Shown here piece after piece: positions 52,518 through 61,940 of a stretch of DNA of 64,000 bases. A program made the position numbers and the translations under genes. Within the stretch, counting starts at the first letter, position 1. Each line of letters begins with the position of its first letter. Below the pieces are notes generated by a model. The model ran no database searches. It was given only the letters and a program-made list of their open reading frames with translations, and was not told the DNA's origin. Origin of the DNA: JALZUE01 sp051251725 (GTDB lineage: Bacteria > Pseudomonadota > Gammaproteobacteria > Enterobacterales > Alteromonadaceae); the NCBI GenBank assembly GCA_051251725.1, contig JBPOFN010000001.1, forward strand, positions 248,001 to 312,000. Direction: 5' to 3'.

Positions 52518-53753
52518 TTATTTACCTTTAAATGCAGACATCATGTCCCACATTGGTGTAAATATACCTAATGCTAAGAGTAGTACCATACCCGCAACAA
52601 TGACAATCATAATGGGCTCAATACGCGCAGTAAGCATACTTAAGTCGTAATCGACTTCACGCTCATAATATTGAGCCACTTCTTCAAGCAACTCATCAAC
52701 TCGCCCAGTCTCTTCGCCAACAGCAATCATTTGTAAAACTAATGGCGTAAATAACTCACTGTTGCCGGCAGAGCGCAGCAAGCTTTCACCACTTTCAATA
52801 TTAGACCGCATAGTCAATATTTTCCCTTCCATAAATTTATTATCAACCGCCTCAGCAACTAAACTTAAGCCTGTAGTCATAGGAACACCAGCGCGTAAGA
52901 CAATGGCAAAGCTATGAGAAAAACGTGATAAAATCGAACGTTCAATGACGCTGCCAACAATGGGTAATTTAGTTTTTAAGCGATCCCACCAATAATGCCC
53001 CTTGGGGGTTTGTAAATAATGACGGATGCCAAAAAAACAAGTTAAAGAAGCCACCAACATATGTGGCCAATAATTAACAAAGAAATTAGAACTGCCAATT
53101 AATGCCTGGGTAGCCCAAGGCAAATCAGCGCCTAACTTAGTAAACATATTGGCAAATGTGGGAATTACAAAAATATTTAAGACCACCATAGCTGCAGCCA
53201 AAAAGATCAAAACAAACGTTGGATAACGCAAGGCGGTTTTAATTCTTTTTTTAGTTTCTTGTTCGCGCTCAAAATAACTAGCAAGTTTTAAAAAAGTGCC
53301 ATCAAGCTGACCGGTATTTTCACCAACGTGGATTAAAGAAATAAATAATGGTGAAAACACTTTCGGGTGCTGATTAAAAGCAGAAGATAATTCATAGCCA
53401 CCTTCAAGCTGTGAACCCACCTCAACCAAAGCTTCTTTTAATTTTGGCGCATTGGTTGACTCAGCCAAACCATTTATCGATCTTAATATCGGCACACCTG
53501 ATTTCATCAACGCATACATCTGACGACAAAAAACAATTAGGTCATCTAAATGTACCGCACTAAAACCCAATAATTCGCCAATATCGATATTACCAACACT
53601 TTGGGTTGATGTTGCTTTTGCCGCTTCGATTGATGTGGGAATAATGCGCTGACGACTTAACTGCTCAGCAATAGCATTAACATCAGAGCCGTCTAATGAG
53701 CCCTTAACTTGTGCACCGCTAAAATCACGGCCAATATAATTAAAAGCTGGCAT
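52518..53753 (-). CDS. mshG: MSHA inner-membrane platform protein MshG
   Basis: MshG is a PilC/GspF-type platform protein that couples the ATPase to pilus assembly. The 411-residue protein has two GspF domains (around residues 70-195 and 270-400) with motifs FCRQMYALMKSGVPI and FSHSFAIVLRAGVPMTTGL. It has three membrane helices. It lies four bases after mshE and eight bases before mshF. Confidence 0.96.
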   Translation of the reverse strand: MPAFNYIGRDFSGAQVKGSLDGSDVNAIAEQLSRQRIIPTSIEAAKATSTQSVGNIDIGELLGFSAVHLDDLIVFCRQMYALMKSGVPILRSINGLAESTNAPKLKEALVEVGSQLEGGYELSSAFNQHPKVFSPLFISLIHVGENTGQLDGTFLKLASYFEREQETKKRIKTALRYPTFVLIFLAAAMVVLNIFVIPTFANMFTKLGADLPWATQALIGSSNFFVNYWPHMLVASLTCFFGIRHYLQTPKGHYWWDRLKTKLPIVGSVIERSILSRFSHSFAIVLRAGVPMTTGLSLVAEAVDNKFMEGKILTMRSNIESGESLLRSAGNSELFTPLVLQMIAVGEETGRVDELLEEVAQYYEREVDYDLSMLTARIEPIMIVIVAGMVLLLALGIFTPMWDMMSAFKGK

Positions 53754-53757
53754 CTAT

Positions 53758-55476
53758 TTATTCACCCGATACATCAACAGTTTCAACTAAGCGTAAAACT
53801 TCTTCCACGGTAGTGACCCCAGAAATAGCATAATCATAGGCCGCTAATGCTAATGATCTAAAGCTCGGATTCGCCTTTGATAATTGAGTAAAAGCTTCAG
53901 CGTCATCTCTTTTTAAAGCCGCCATCATTGGTTCGTTCATTTCTAACAATTCGAACACCCCGATTCGACCTTTATAGCCGGTATAGTTGCAGCTTTGGCA
54001 GCCCTTTCCATGCTGAAAAGTTGCCGTCGCGACTCGGTCACCCGCTAAATTAGTTAGCCATAACCTTTCTTGGCTATCAGGGTGATAGTCTTCTCGACAA
54101 CTATCACAAACGCGTCTTACTAGACGTTGGGCGATAATCGCTCTTAATGAACTACCGACCAAAAAGCCCGCGGCTCCCATATCAATTAATCGTAAAGCAC
54201 TGGTGATCGCGTCATTGGTATGTAATGTTGATAACACTAAGTGACCGGTTAATGCGCCTCGTAAACCAATTTCTACGGTTTCTTGATCGCGCATTTCGCC
54301 GACCATAATAATATCGGGATCTTGACGAAGAGCAGTTCTTAAAACACTTGAAAATGTCAGGTTGATTTTACTGTTAATTTGCACCTGATTAATACGCGGT
54401 AAGCGATATTCGACCGGATCTTCGGCGGTAATTATTTTCTTAGAAGCTAAGTTAAGCTCACTTAAGGCCGCATACAAGGTGGTAGTTTTACCACTACCTG
54501 TAGGTCCAGTTACTAACACCATGCCATGCGGTCGAGAAATTTGATGACGTAAGCGGGCAACTAAATCACTGGGCATGCCCGTTTCGTCTAATGATAATAA
54601 ACCGGCGGATTGATCTAATAACCGCATAACGACCGACTCACCATGTTGCACTGGCATAGTCGACATCCGCACATCAATATTATGTCCTTTGATGCTTAGG
54701 TTAAAACGACCATCTTGCGGTAAACGCTTTTCTGAAATATCGAGTCCCGCCATCAACTTTAAACGTAAAACCATAGCAGAAGCGATTTTGTTTTCTTTTA
54801 AAACGTTTTCTTGTAAAACACCATCGATACGCTGACGAATGCGCAATTGGTTTTCATCAGGTTCAATATGAACATCCGATGCGCGCATTTGTACCGCATC
54901 TTCAAATACCGACTGCAATAACTTCCCTACCGTCGCATCACCGCCTTCATCAATAAAGTTGGCGCCAAGATCAAAATTACTGGTTTGCTCGTATTCATCT
55001 TCTAATTGGCTGGCAAAAGATTCAATATCGGCGGTCCGTCGATACAAACTGTCAAATGCGTCGAATAACTGACTTTCCATGACCACAGCTAATTTTATGC
55101 GTTTAGGTGATAATAAATTCTCTAATTGATCGAGGGCATTCAAATCGGCAGGATCACTCATACCAATTAATACTGATTCGCCTTGATCTTCAATAATTAA
55201 CGCTTTTAAACGCCGGGCATGGATTTCAGATAATAAACTGGCGACTTCGGTTGGAATACGGCGCTGGCGAATATCAAGAAATGGCACATCTAGCTGCTGC
55301 GCTAAAAACTCAAGTAATTGACGTTCGCCAATATGCCCAAGTTCAATTAGGCTGTCACCGAGCTTACGTCCTGTCGATTTTTGGCTATTTAAAGCCTGCA
55401 TTAATTGTTCGTTGCTGATGATATGTTCGTGTACCAACAAATCGCCAAGCCGCATTTTTAGTTTAGGTGCCGCCAT
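53758..55476 (-). CDS. mshE: MSHA pilus extension ATPase MshE
   Basis: MshE is the PilB/GspE-type ATPase that drives pilus extension. The 572-residue protein has an N-terminal MshEN region with two c-di-GMP-binding-type repeats (starting RLGDLLVHEHII at residue 9 and KLGDSLIELGHI at residue 38). The ATPase domain has Walker A GPTGSGKTTT, the Asp/His boxes and MVGEMRDQETVEI. A four-cysteine zinc site is formed by CDSC and CQSC. It lies two bases after mshN. Confidence 0.97.
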   Translation of the reverse strand: MAAPKLKMRLGDLLVHEHIISNEQLMQALNSQKSTGRKLGDSLIELGHIGERQLLEFLAQQLDVPFLDIRQRRIPTEVASLLSEIHARRLKALIIEDQGESVLIGMSDPADLNALDQLENLLSPKRIKLAVVMESQLFDAFDSLYRRTADIESFASQLEDEYEQTSNFDLGANFIDEGGDATVGKLLQSVFEDAVQMRASDVHIEPDENQLRIRQRIDGVLQENVLKENKIASAMVLRLKLMAGLDISEKRLPQDGRFNLSIKGHNIDVRMSTMPVQHGESVVMRLLDQSAGLLSLDETGMPSDLVARLRHQISRPHGMVLVTGPTGSGKTTTLYAALSELNLASKKIITAEDPVEYRLPRINQVQINSKINLTFSSVLRTALRQDPDIIMVGEMRDQETVEIGLRGALTGHLVLSTLHTNDAITSALRLIDMGAAGFLVGSSLRAIIAQRLVRRVCDSCREDYHPDSQERLWLTNLAGDRVATATFQHGKGCQSCNYTGYKGRIGVFELLEMNEPMMAALKRDDAEAFTQLSKANPSFRSLALAAYDYAISGVTTVEEVLRLVETVDVSGE

Positions 55477-55478
55477 AA

Positions 55479-56633
55479 TTATTCTCCTAATTCTTCCTTT
55501 CGTTGCTTAGCAAAGTTTAGTGCTTGTTTCGATAAGCCACCTTGAATTATAGCACTTTGATAAGCTTCGACCGCGGCCGGAAACTGACTATTACTATCAT
55601 AGGCTACTGCTAAGCCTAGCCAATATCTGCCATTTTGCGGCGATAGTTGCACTAAAGAGGTATAAGCTTTTGCTGCGCCAACGTGATCGCCAACCTGCTG
55701 TGCGGCATTCGCCAACAACGATTGATACTCTATATCACGGAAATCATTAGCTTGATTTAAGACTTGGTAAGCTGACTCAACTTGATTTAAAGTTAAATAA
55801 ATACGCGCTTGCATGATGCGAAATTCATTATTTTTGTTATCAACTGCAAGCCCTTGTTGTAATAAATTTAATGCTGGGCGATAAGCTTTACGGCCATACC
55901 ATAAAGCCGCAAGCTGCTTACGAGCAACTTCATGCTCAGGCATCAGTAATAATATTTCTTCAAATAAGGCTTCGGCATTTTCAATTTTTCCGTCAGCAAC
56001 CGCGCGCTCTGCTTGTCTCATTTTCTGCGCGGATAGCTCTTCTGCGGTTAGCTGTTTACGTGAGATTGTCATAGTCGACGCAGTTTCATTCTTCACTTCT
56101 TCAGTTGTATTATCAGCAGGTGAATGTTGATGACCATGGTGGTTTATCGTCTGATGAGCAGTTTCAGTTGGCTCGATGTTAGCCGTTTTTGCTGGCGCGG
56201 ATGCACGGTTAATTACTTTTTGACCGTGCTCAGGTCTAGGCGTATTTTTAACAGTTTTAGCCGCTGGTGTTGGTACAATAGTTATTGGTGCTTGGAGATT
56301 TTTTTTAGGTGTCGAAATAGCGGCTGTTTTTTCAGTGAACTCCGTCTGATGCTCGCTTATTGACTCATCCAATATCGCAGCAAGTGCGGCCGGTACTTTT
56401 GCCTCAGTTTGCTGTTTTGATTCTAATGCTTGCTGTTTTAGCGTTTGATTTTCTTGATAATAGCTCCACAGTAAAAAAGCTGAAATAGCGATAATAAACG
56501 AAATAATAACAGTGACCATGATGGTTAATATGGGTGACGTTGATGGCCCTCGAAAAACTGGCGCTGAACCTGTGGCAGGGCGCGCTTCTTGTCGATCATC
56601 CAGATCTTTTAACATTTTATTTATTACACTCAT
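55479..56633 (-). CDS. mshN: MSHA biogenesis TPR protein MshN
   Basis: The 384-residue protein has a short cytoplasmic start, one membrane helix (residues about 36-56), a Pro/Ala/Thr-rich periplasmic linker, and TPR repeats after about residue 205 (AERAVADGKIENAEALFEEIL and further repeats). It probably organises the machinery across the periplasm. It overlaps mshM by four bases. Confidence 0.92.
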   Translation of the reverse strand: MSVINKMLKDLDDRQEARPATGSAPVFRGPSTSPILTIMVTVIISFIIAISAFLLWSYYQENQTLKQQALESKQQTEAKVPAALAAILDESISEHQTEFTEKTAAISTPKKNLQAPITIVPTPAAKTVKNTPRPEHGQKVINRASAPAKTANIEPTETAHQTINHHGHQHSPADNTTEEVKNETASTMTISRKQLTAEELSAQKMRQAERAVADGKIENAEALFEEILLLMPEHEVARKQLAALWYGRKAYRPALNLLQQGLAVDNKNNEFRIMQARIYLTLNQVESAYQVLNQANDFRDIEYQSLLANAAQQVGDHVGAAKAYTSLVQLSPQNGRYWLGLAVAYDSNSQFPAAVEAYQSAIIQGGLSKQALNFAKQRKEELGE

Positions 56634-57529
56634 TGCCCAACTCCAAAAAACATATAACCGCCAATTAAACTTAGAATAACTAACAAGGTTAGTTGTAAGG
56701 TACCCCTATGGCTCGGGTATTCCGTGTCTTCAGTATCTTTTGTTGCCACTTTTAAATGTTCATTCGTAATTTGGTAATCACCTTCGCCATAACAAAGCAT
56801 TAGCATTTTATGGCACAAAACATTGACTAAACGCGGTACACCCTTACTAACTTTAGCGATTTTTTTCGAAATTTTCCGACTAAATAAGGCCGCGCCTTTA
56901 TAACCAGCAACATGTAAACGATGAGCAATATAATGCTCAACTTCCGCGGCCGTCATTGCTCTTAATTGATAAGAAAAAGTAATGCGCTGGCGCAGTTGTC
57001 GAAATTTTTTCTCAGCTAAGCGCTCATCTAACTCTGGCTGAGCAAATAACACCACTTGTAATAATTTACGGCTTTCGGTTTCTAAATTAGTAAATAAACG
57101 CAAGGCTTCTAAGCTATCTTCAGGTAAAGCCTGTGCTTCATCGAGAATAACAACTACTGAATGCCCTTGGCTATGCAGCTCCATTACTTTTTCTTGAATG
57201 CGCTGAGTCAACAATTGACTCGACATGCGCTGTGCTTGTTTAATCCCTAATTCACTGGCCACTGCCCGCCGTAATTCATCTGGATTTAAATAGGGGTTCG
57301 GAATATATGCGGTAATAAAATGATCTGGTATCTCGTTTAACAGCTTTCGGCACAATAAGGTTTTACCTGTGCCCACCTCACCTATTACCTTGATAAAGCC
57401 TTCACCAGTTTTTAACGCGGTTAACAAGACGGCAAGCGCCTCATTATGAGGCTCTAGGCCAAGAAAAAAACTAGTATTTGGCGTTAAGGTAAAAGGCAGT
57501 TCCGTTAAGCCAAAGTGATAAAGGTACAT
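56630..57529 (-). CDS. mshM: MSHA biogenesis ATPase MshM (ExeA-like)
   Basis: The 299-residue AAA ATPase has Walker A GEVGTGKT (residues 50-57), Walker B VVILDEAQALP, a sensor region and a C-terminal membrane helix (LTLLVILSLIGGYMFFGVG). This is the ExeA/GspA type, which helps assemble the secretin, here MshL. It lies 14 bases after mshL. Confidence 0.93.
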   Translation of the reverse strand: MYLYHFGLTELPFTLTPNTSFFLGLEPHNEALAVLLTALKTGEGFIKVIGEVGTGKTLLCRKLLNEIPDHFITAYIPNPYLNPDELRRAVASELGIKQAQRMSSQLLTQRIQEKVMELHSQGHSVVVILDEAQALPEDSLEALRLFTNLETESRKLLQVVLFAQPELDERLAEKKFRQLRQRITFSYQLRAMTAAEVEHYIAHRLHVAGYKGAALFSRKISKKIAKVSKGVPRLVNVLCHKMLMLCYGEGDYQITNEHLKVATKDTEDTEYPSHRGTLQLTLLVILSLIGGYMFFGVGQ

Positions 57530-57543
57530 AGTTTAACTTAGGC

Positions 57544-59229
57544 TTACTTATCTTCTTCAGGAAACCACTGTTTTAATAAATCGCGTGCATCTTGTAATTG
57601 ATCGTTCCATGCCTCTTGCCCGGTAACAATTGGTCTTAACATAATAACCAATTCACTTTTTTGCATGGTTTCACTTTTACTTTTGAACAATTCACCAAAG
57701 TAAGGAATATCACCTAACAACGGAGTTTTAGACTCGATATTAACTTTACGACTTTCAATTAAACCGCCAATAACCACAATTTCGCCCGAGTTAGCTCGGA
57801 TGATAGTATCTGACTCTCTAACGCTTGATTGCGCCAGCGGTAATATAATATCTTCATCGGCAAATCTAATTTGTTTAATTTGCTCGTCGGTCACAGTTAC
57901 GGATGGATGAACATGTAAAATCACTTCACCTAATTCATTAATTTGCGGTGTGACGTCAAGAGCAATCCCTGAAAAGAAAGGGGTTAATTCAATTTCAGGG
58001 GTGGTCGTGGTCGAAGTACCTGTTGTCGTGGTACTAGAAACTTCAGTAACAAAGTATTCATCTTGACCAACTTTAATCACCGCTTTTTGGTTATTAGTGG
58101 CGGTTATCCGAGGGCTTGAAAGTACTTGCACATTACCTTGTGTTTGTAACAAGGTAATCACACCAGAGAAGTCGCTATTATTAAGCGTTAATGTACTCGC
58201 GCCACCAATAGCGCCGGCAATGGCATTACTGGCAATATTACCGGTAGTACCAAAAGTAAGATCAGTGCTGCCGATATTGCTCATTACTTCTTCCCAACGT
58301 ATGCCTTGTTGATAATCGTCATTGAGGGTAACTTCTAAAATTTTAGCTTCAATTATAACTTGTCTTCTTAAGTGCTCTTGTGAATCATTTAAGAATTTTT
58401 TCACCGCTTTAATTTCATGCGGGAGCGCTTTAACAGTTACTAAACCCGCTTGCGGCGAAACAACAACAGTGCGCCCCTCTTCTTCACCAACTAACGTCAT
58501 TAATGTTTCTTTTAATTCCGACCAAAAGTCTGATTCGTTTTCAGTATAAATATTAATGCCACTTGAGCTTTGCTGACCGCCTTGACCACCACTATTACCG
58601 CGATTACTATTGCCGCCATTGCTACCACCTGAATTATTTCCGCCGCCACTATTGCCACTGTTTGGATCGTTACCTGAAACGCCACCTGAATTAATAGTGG
58701 TGCTCGATAACCCAAAACGTTTGATAAATAAGTAATTTAGCGGCATGGTTTCGGTGCGAATACCAGCAGGGAAGATATGAATAATACGGCCATTTTTTCG
58801 AATATCGTAGCCATATGACTCTTGAACAATATCTAAAACTTCTTCAATGGTTACTTCTTTTAAATTAACTGTAATATCGCCACTAACATCAGGATGAACA
58901 ACAGCACTGTAAGGTGAGTCTTCAACAATAGCGGCAAAAAAATTCTTCGCTGGAATATTGCTAGCTGACACTTCTAAGCGTTTTTCCGATAACAAGCCGT
59001 TACGCGCTTGTTGTAAACTTTGTTGAACAAGATCTTGCTGAACAGCATCAGGAATTTTGGTGAGCGCAACCGGCTTTTTATTGCTTCGATTTGACTCGAT
59101 GGCGTTATCAAGTGCTTTATTAATTTCAACTGGCACATCAGGTGATGATTGACAGCCAACGACAGTTAATATCAGAGAAAGTAAATAAAGTTTTATTAGC
59201 TTTTTGTTCTTAAAATTCATGCTTGCCAT
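57544..59229 (-). CDS. mshL: MSHA secretin MshL (lipoprotein)
   Basis: MshL forms the outer-membrane pore for the pilus. The 561-residue protein has a lipoprotein signal with lipobox Cys26 (LTVVGC), an N-terminal STN-like domain (VNLKEVTIEEVLDIVQESYGYDIR), a low-complexity Asn/Gly/Ser-rich segment at about residues 180-220, and the secretin core with VVIGGLIESRKVNIESKTPLLGDIPYFGELFK. The ATG three codons later (59220) is an alternative start. Confidence 0.95.
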   Translation of the reverse strand: MASMNFKNKKLIKLYLLSLILTVVGCQSSPDVPVEINKALDNAIESNRSNKKPVALTKIPDAVQQDLVQQSLQQARNGLLSEKRLEVSASNIPAKNFFAAIVEDSPYSAVVHPDVSGDITVNLKEVTIEEVLDIVQESYGYDIRKNGRIIHIFPAGIRTETMPLNYLFIKRFGLSSTTINSGGVSGNDPNSGNSGGGNNSGGSNGGNSNRGNSGGQGGQQSSSGINIYTENESDFWSELKETLMTLVGEEEGRTVVVSPQAGLVTVKALPHEIKAVKKFLNDSQEHLRRQVIIEAKILEVTLNDDYQQGIRWEEVMSNIGSTDLTFGTTGNIASNAIAGAIGGASTLTLNNSDFSGVITLLQTQGNVQVLSSPRITATNNQKAVIKVGQDEYFVTEVSSTTTTGTSTTTTPEIELTPFFSGIALDVTPQINELGEVILHVHPSVTVTDEQIKQIRFADEDIILPLAQSSVRESDTIIRANSGEIVVIGGLIESRKVNIESKTPLLGDIPYFGELFKSKSETMQKSELVIMLRPIVTGQEAWNDQLQDARDLLKQWFPEEDK

Positions 59230-59232
59230 CTT

Positions 59233-59547
59233 TTATTTCACGATTAATTCAGAAAATATAAATAATTTTTTACGCTCTTCTTCTGAACGTAACACGACAC
59301 TTTTGTCATTGACGGCGACTAACTTAAATTCGCCAATGTACTGACCTACTTTTAATAACTCACCATTAATAACAACAGTATGAACACCATCACCATGAAT
59401 GATACTTTCAAGTATTAATTTTTTATTTTCAACTGTTACGCCACCAACATTGCTATTGCCACGAGTACCAAAAGGCTTAGTCGGATCCGAATCAGCATTT
59501 GCCCATGTTGAAAAAAACATGAATACCAACAAAAACATTTTAGACAC
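59233..59547 (-). CDS. mshK: MSHA biogenesis protein MshK
   Basis: The 104-residue protein has a Sec signal peptide (about residues 1-18, SKMFLLVFMFFSTWANA) and a small PilP/GspC-like HR domain with DPTKPFG and VGQYIGEFKLVAVNDKSVVL. I chose the GTG at 59547: AGGAG lies exactly 7 nt upstream, and the start overlaps the mshJ stop by eight bases. The ATG at 59538 is possible but has no ribosome site and gives a signal peptide with no basic residue. Confidence 0.85.
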   Translation of the reverse strand: MSKMFLLVFMFFSTWANADSDPTKPFGTRGNSNVGGVTVENKKLILESIIHGDGVHTVVINGELLKVGQYIGEFKLVAVNDKSVVLRSEEERKKLFIFSELIVK

Positions 59548-60253
59548 CGATAAACTCCTGATTCGTGCTAAGGCTATAAATCTCAATTTTTAGCTCACTT
59601 TTAGGGTATTCAATTAACTGGTAATGAAAGTCATGCCAAAAGAACTGCCAAGGTAAATCTTCCAGTTGTTGTAAATAGTCTCTTAATTGGAAATATTTAC
59701 CGGTTAAGGTAATTTGAATACTATGTCGATATAAACCCAATGATATCTTTTCAGGTGTTTTGGCTTTAGCGGTTGGCACTGTTAACGTATCAACGTCACT
59801 GACCTCATCAGTATTTGCACCTGAAAATAATAGCGGCTGCGCGGGTAAAACATTAAACGCGGTAAGCGAAACCCCTTTTTGCACTTTTAGTAACTGAATC
59901 AATGCTTGTCGCATTTGTATTGGGTCAACCAAGTCTTGCGTTAAAGTTAACAGTTGTTGATCAACACTCGCTAAGCGATTTTCAAGTTGGCTGATTTTAA
60001 TCTCAAGCGCTTTATTAGGATCTGACTTCAATGCTTGTTTTAGTTCATTAATAGTAAAGTCGGCATCGATATTTGCGCGAGATAACTTAGTGACTTTCGC
60101 GTTTTGCTTTTTTATTTCGCTTAAGTTTTTTTCAATTAATAAGTTAAAAGGTAGCATAAAAAACACCACCACGCCGCTGAGAATAATTAACCCCATTTCT
60201 CTACGGGATAGCAGTGAAAACTTATTGCTCATTTGTAACCATTGTTGTTTCAT
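59540..60253 (-). CDS. mshJ: MSHA biogenesis protein MshJ (PilO/GspM-like)
   Basis: The 237-residue protein has one N-terminal membrane helix (EMGLIILSGVVVFFMLPFNL, residues about 19-38), a coiled coil (about 45-110) and a C-terminal ferredoxin-like domain (IQITLTGKYFQLRDYLQQLEDLPWQFFWHDF), as in PilO. AGGAG lies before the ATG. It completes the MshI-I2-J-K alignment complex. Confidence 0.92.
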   Translation of the reverse strand: MKQQWLQMSNKFSLLSRREMGLIILSGVVVFFMLPFNLLIEKNLSEIKKQNAKVTKLSRANIDADFTINELKQALKSDPNKALEIKISQLENRLASVDQQLLTLTQDLVDPIQMRQALIQLLKVQKGVSLTAFNVLPAQPLLFSGANTDEVSDVDTLTVPTAKAKTPEKISLGLYRHSIQITLTGKYFQLRDYLQQLEDLPWQFFWHDFHYQLIEYPKSELKIEIYSLSTNQEFIGV

Positions 60254-60254
60254 T

Positions 60255-60878
60255 TTATTTAGCTCCTCGTTTACTTAACTCAGCAAAAGTGGAGCCAATA
60301 TTGAAAACTGTCTGCTGGTGTTCGTTTTCATATAATTGAAAGTTTTTAAAGTTTTTACCTGATAATAAAGCCGACTGCTCAAAACCAGAAAGCCACTGCG
60401 GTACACTGTCAGGATTTTTTGCTAGGCCAGAAAATAACATTTCATTTTGAGCAATAATCACTTTTTGTAAACTAATATCTTGATGATGGTATTTAGACAG
60501 TTCCGTCATTGACGCCGCAAAACCAGCAACATAAGTTTGCTCAGGATCGGTCAAGCGGGCATGTAATGCTTGTTTATTACGCATCACCATTTTTAAGGTC
60601 GATAATTTAGCTTCTAATCCGGTATCGGTTTTTTGTGCTTGAATTTGTTGTTGATAATCAGCAATCACTAACTGTTTATTATTATGCTCGGCGGACAAAA
60701 CTTTGGCTGTGCTTTGCAGCTTATTCAGCTGGAAGTCATTATATTGCGACCAGCCCAGCATACTTGCCAAAATGATAAACCAAATAAAGGCTACTCGGTT
60801 TAATGTAATTAACGGCTCTTCTGGGAACAACTCTGGGTGTAATAAGTTAATCTCAATTTTAGCGTTATTGTCAATCAT
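60255..60878 (-). CDS. mshI2: MSHA biogenesis PilN-like protein MshI2
   Basis: The 207-residue protein has a short cytoplasmic segment with the PilN-like motif INLLHPELFPE that binds PilM-type proteins, one membrane helix (AFIWFIILASMLGW), a coiled coil (about 50-120) and a small periplasmic domain. It overlaps mshI by four bases. Naming of the two MshI proteins varies; this is the PilN half. Confidence 0.9.
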   Translation of the reverse strand: MIDNNAKIEINLLHPELFPEEPLITLNRVAFIWFIILASMLGWSQYNDFQLNKLQSTAKVLSAEHNNKQLVIADYQQQIQAQKTDTGLEAKLSTLKMVMRNKQALHARLTDPEQTYVAGFAASMTELSKYHHQDISLQKVIIAQNEMLFSGLAKNPDSVPQWLSGFEQSALLSGKNFKNFQLYENEHQQTVFNIGSTFAELSKRGAK

Positions 60879-61813
60879 GCTTGAGACTCCGCGGCTAATG
60901 CTTCAATGGCATCAGTTACTGGAGGATTTTTCATCCCTAACATTGCCCCTATCACTAAAGAAGACTCTCTGACCTGCGGATAAGACTCAGGTAAATTCGC
61001 TAATTCAACAGGAATATGGGTGTTTTCTGTTAATTTACGAGCTATAAATGCTTCGGTTTTAATTGGTAATAAAACCTTAATTTTTTTCACTGGCGGCTGC
61101 TTTAGTTGACGCTCGAAAAAGTCGACTGACTTTTGAATTTCAATACTTAAATTGTCAATAGCCCCCATCACTAATTCTTCTTCGCTACGCTGACCAATAT
61201 TAGCAAAACCACGTAAGCGGCGATAAAAATACAAACAGCCATTTTGAATAATTAAAATGACTATATCTTCATTAGGTTGCTGAGCAACTAATAGGTTAGC
61301 GCCTTGAGCTGACTTTAACAGCTCAACAAAAGCAAACTCTTCCGTGGTTATTTTGATTAATCTAAGGTTGTTTTTATGTAACACTTCAACCAAAGGTTTT
61401 AACTTAGAGGTTTGAGCACAAACAACATTTATTTTATCGGCACCTGCGAGTGTTGGGCCATCAAAATAATCTAACGTCATATCATCGGCAGGAATAGTAA
61501 CTAAATCTTTAATTTGCCATTTCAATGCCGCATGCAGCTCATTGTCTGGCACCTTAGGCTTATCGACTTGTACTATTTGATAATACTTAGCCGATAAAAT
61601 TAATTCACAATCGCCATTTAAATCACTATTTTGATGCAGCGTCGCTAAGGTCAAGGCATAATCGTCATTAATCAGATCAAGCTTAGTGCAAGTTGGTGCT
61701 CCGCGATCAGGGAAGTAACAATAAGAAATAGCAGACGCCCCTAATCCGATACTAAGCGAATTATTTGATCCTTTTGAGGCAAAAAGTGTTTTAACTTTAT
61801 TAGCAAATGTCAT
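60875..61813 (-). CDS. mshI: MSHA biogenesis PilM-like protein MshI
   Basis: The 312-residue protein is the cytoplasmic actin-fold (PilM-like) component. The N-terminal SIGLGASAISYCYF corresponds to the phosphate-1 loop, followed by WQIKDLVTIPADDMTLDYFD and later EIQKSVDFFERQL, typical of the PilM family. It is the first gene of the msh run on this strand; the gap to dcyD holds a promoter candidate. Confidence 0.92.
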   Translation of the reverse strand: MTFANKVKTLFASKGSNNSLSIGLGASAISYCYFPDRGAPTCTKLDLINDDYALTLATLHQNSDLNGDCELILSAKYYQIVQVDKPKVPDNELHAALKWQIKDLVTIPADDMTLDYFDGPTLAGADKINVVCAQTSKLKPLVEVLHKNNLRLIKITTEEFAFVELLKSAQGANLLVAQQPNEDIVILIIQNGCLYFYRRLRGFANIGQRSEEELVMGAIDNLSIEIQKSVDFFERQLKQPPVKKIKVLLPIKTEAFIARKLTENTHIPVELANLPESYPQVRESSLVIGAMLGMKNPPVTDAIEALAAESQA

Positions 61814-61853
61814 TTATCGATATAATCAGTAAAATTATTTTATCCTAAAGATT

Positions 61854-61881
61854 ATTATGCTTCATTCCTTTGTTCAAGCAA
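61854..61881 (-). promoter_or_regulatory. Candidate promoter of the msh operon
   Basis: On the minus strand TTGCTT (61876-61881) and CATAAT (61854-61859) are separated by 16 bp, 41 bp before the mshI ATG. Both hexamers match the consensus only in part. Confidence 0.3.
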
Positions 61882-61940
61882 GCTTTTTCCCTGATAAAAT
61901 TAAAATTAACATGAGAAAATACTAGGAATTGCTTAAGCTT

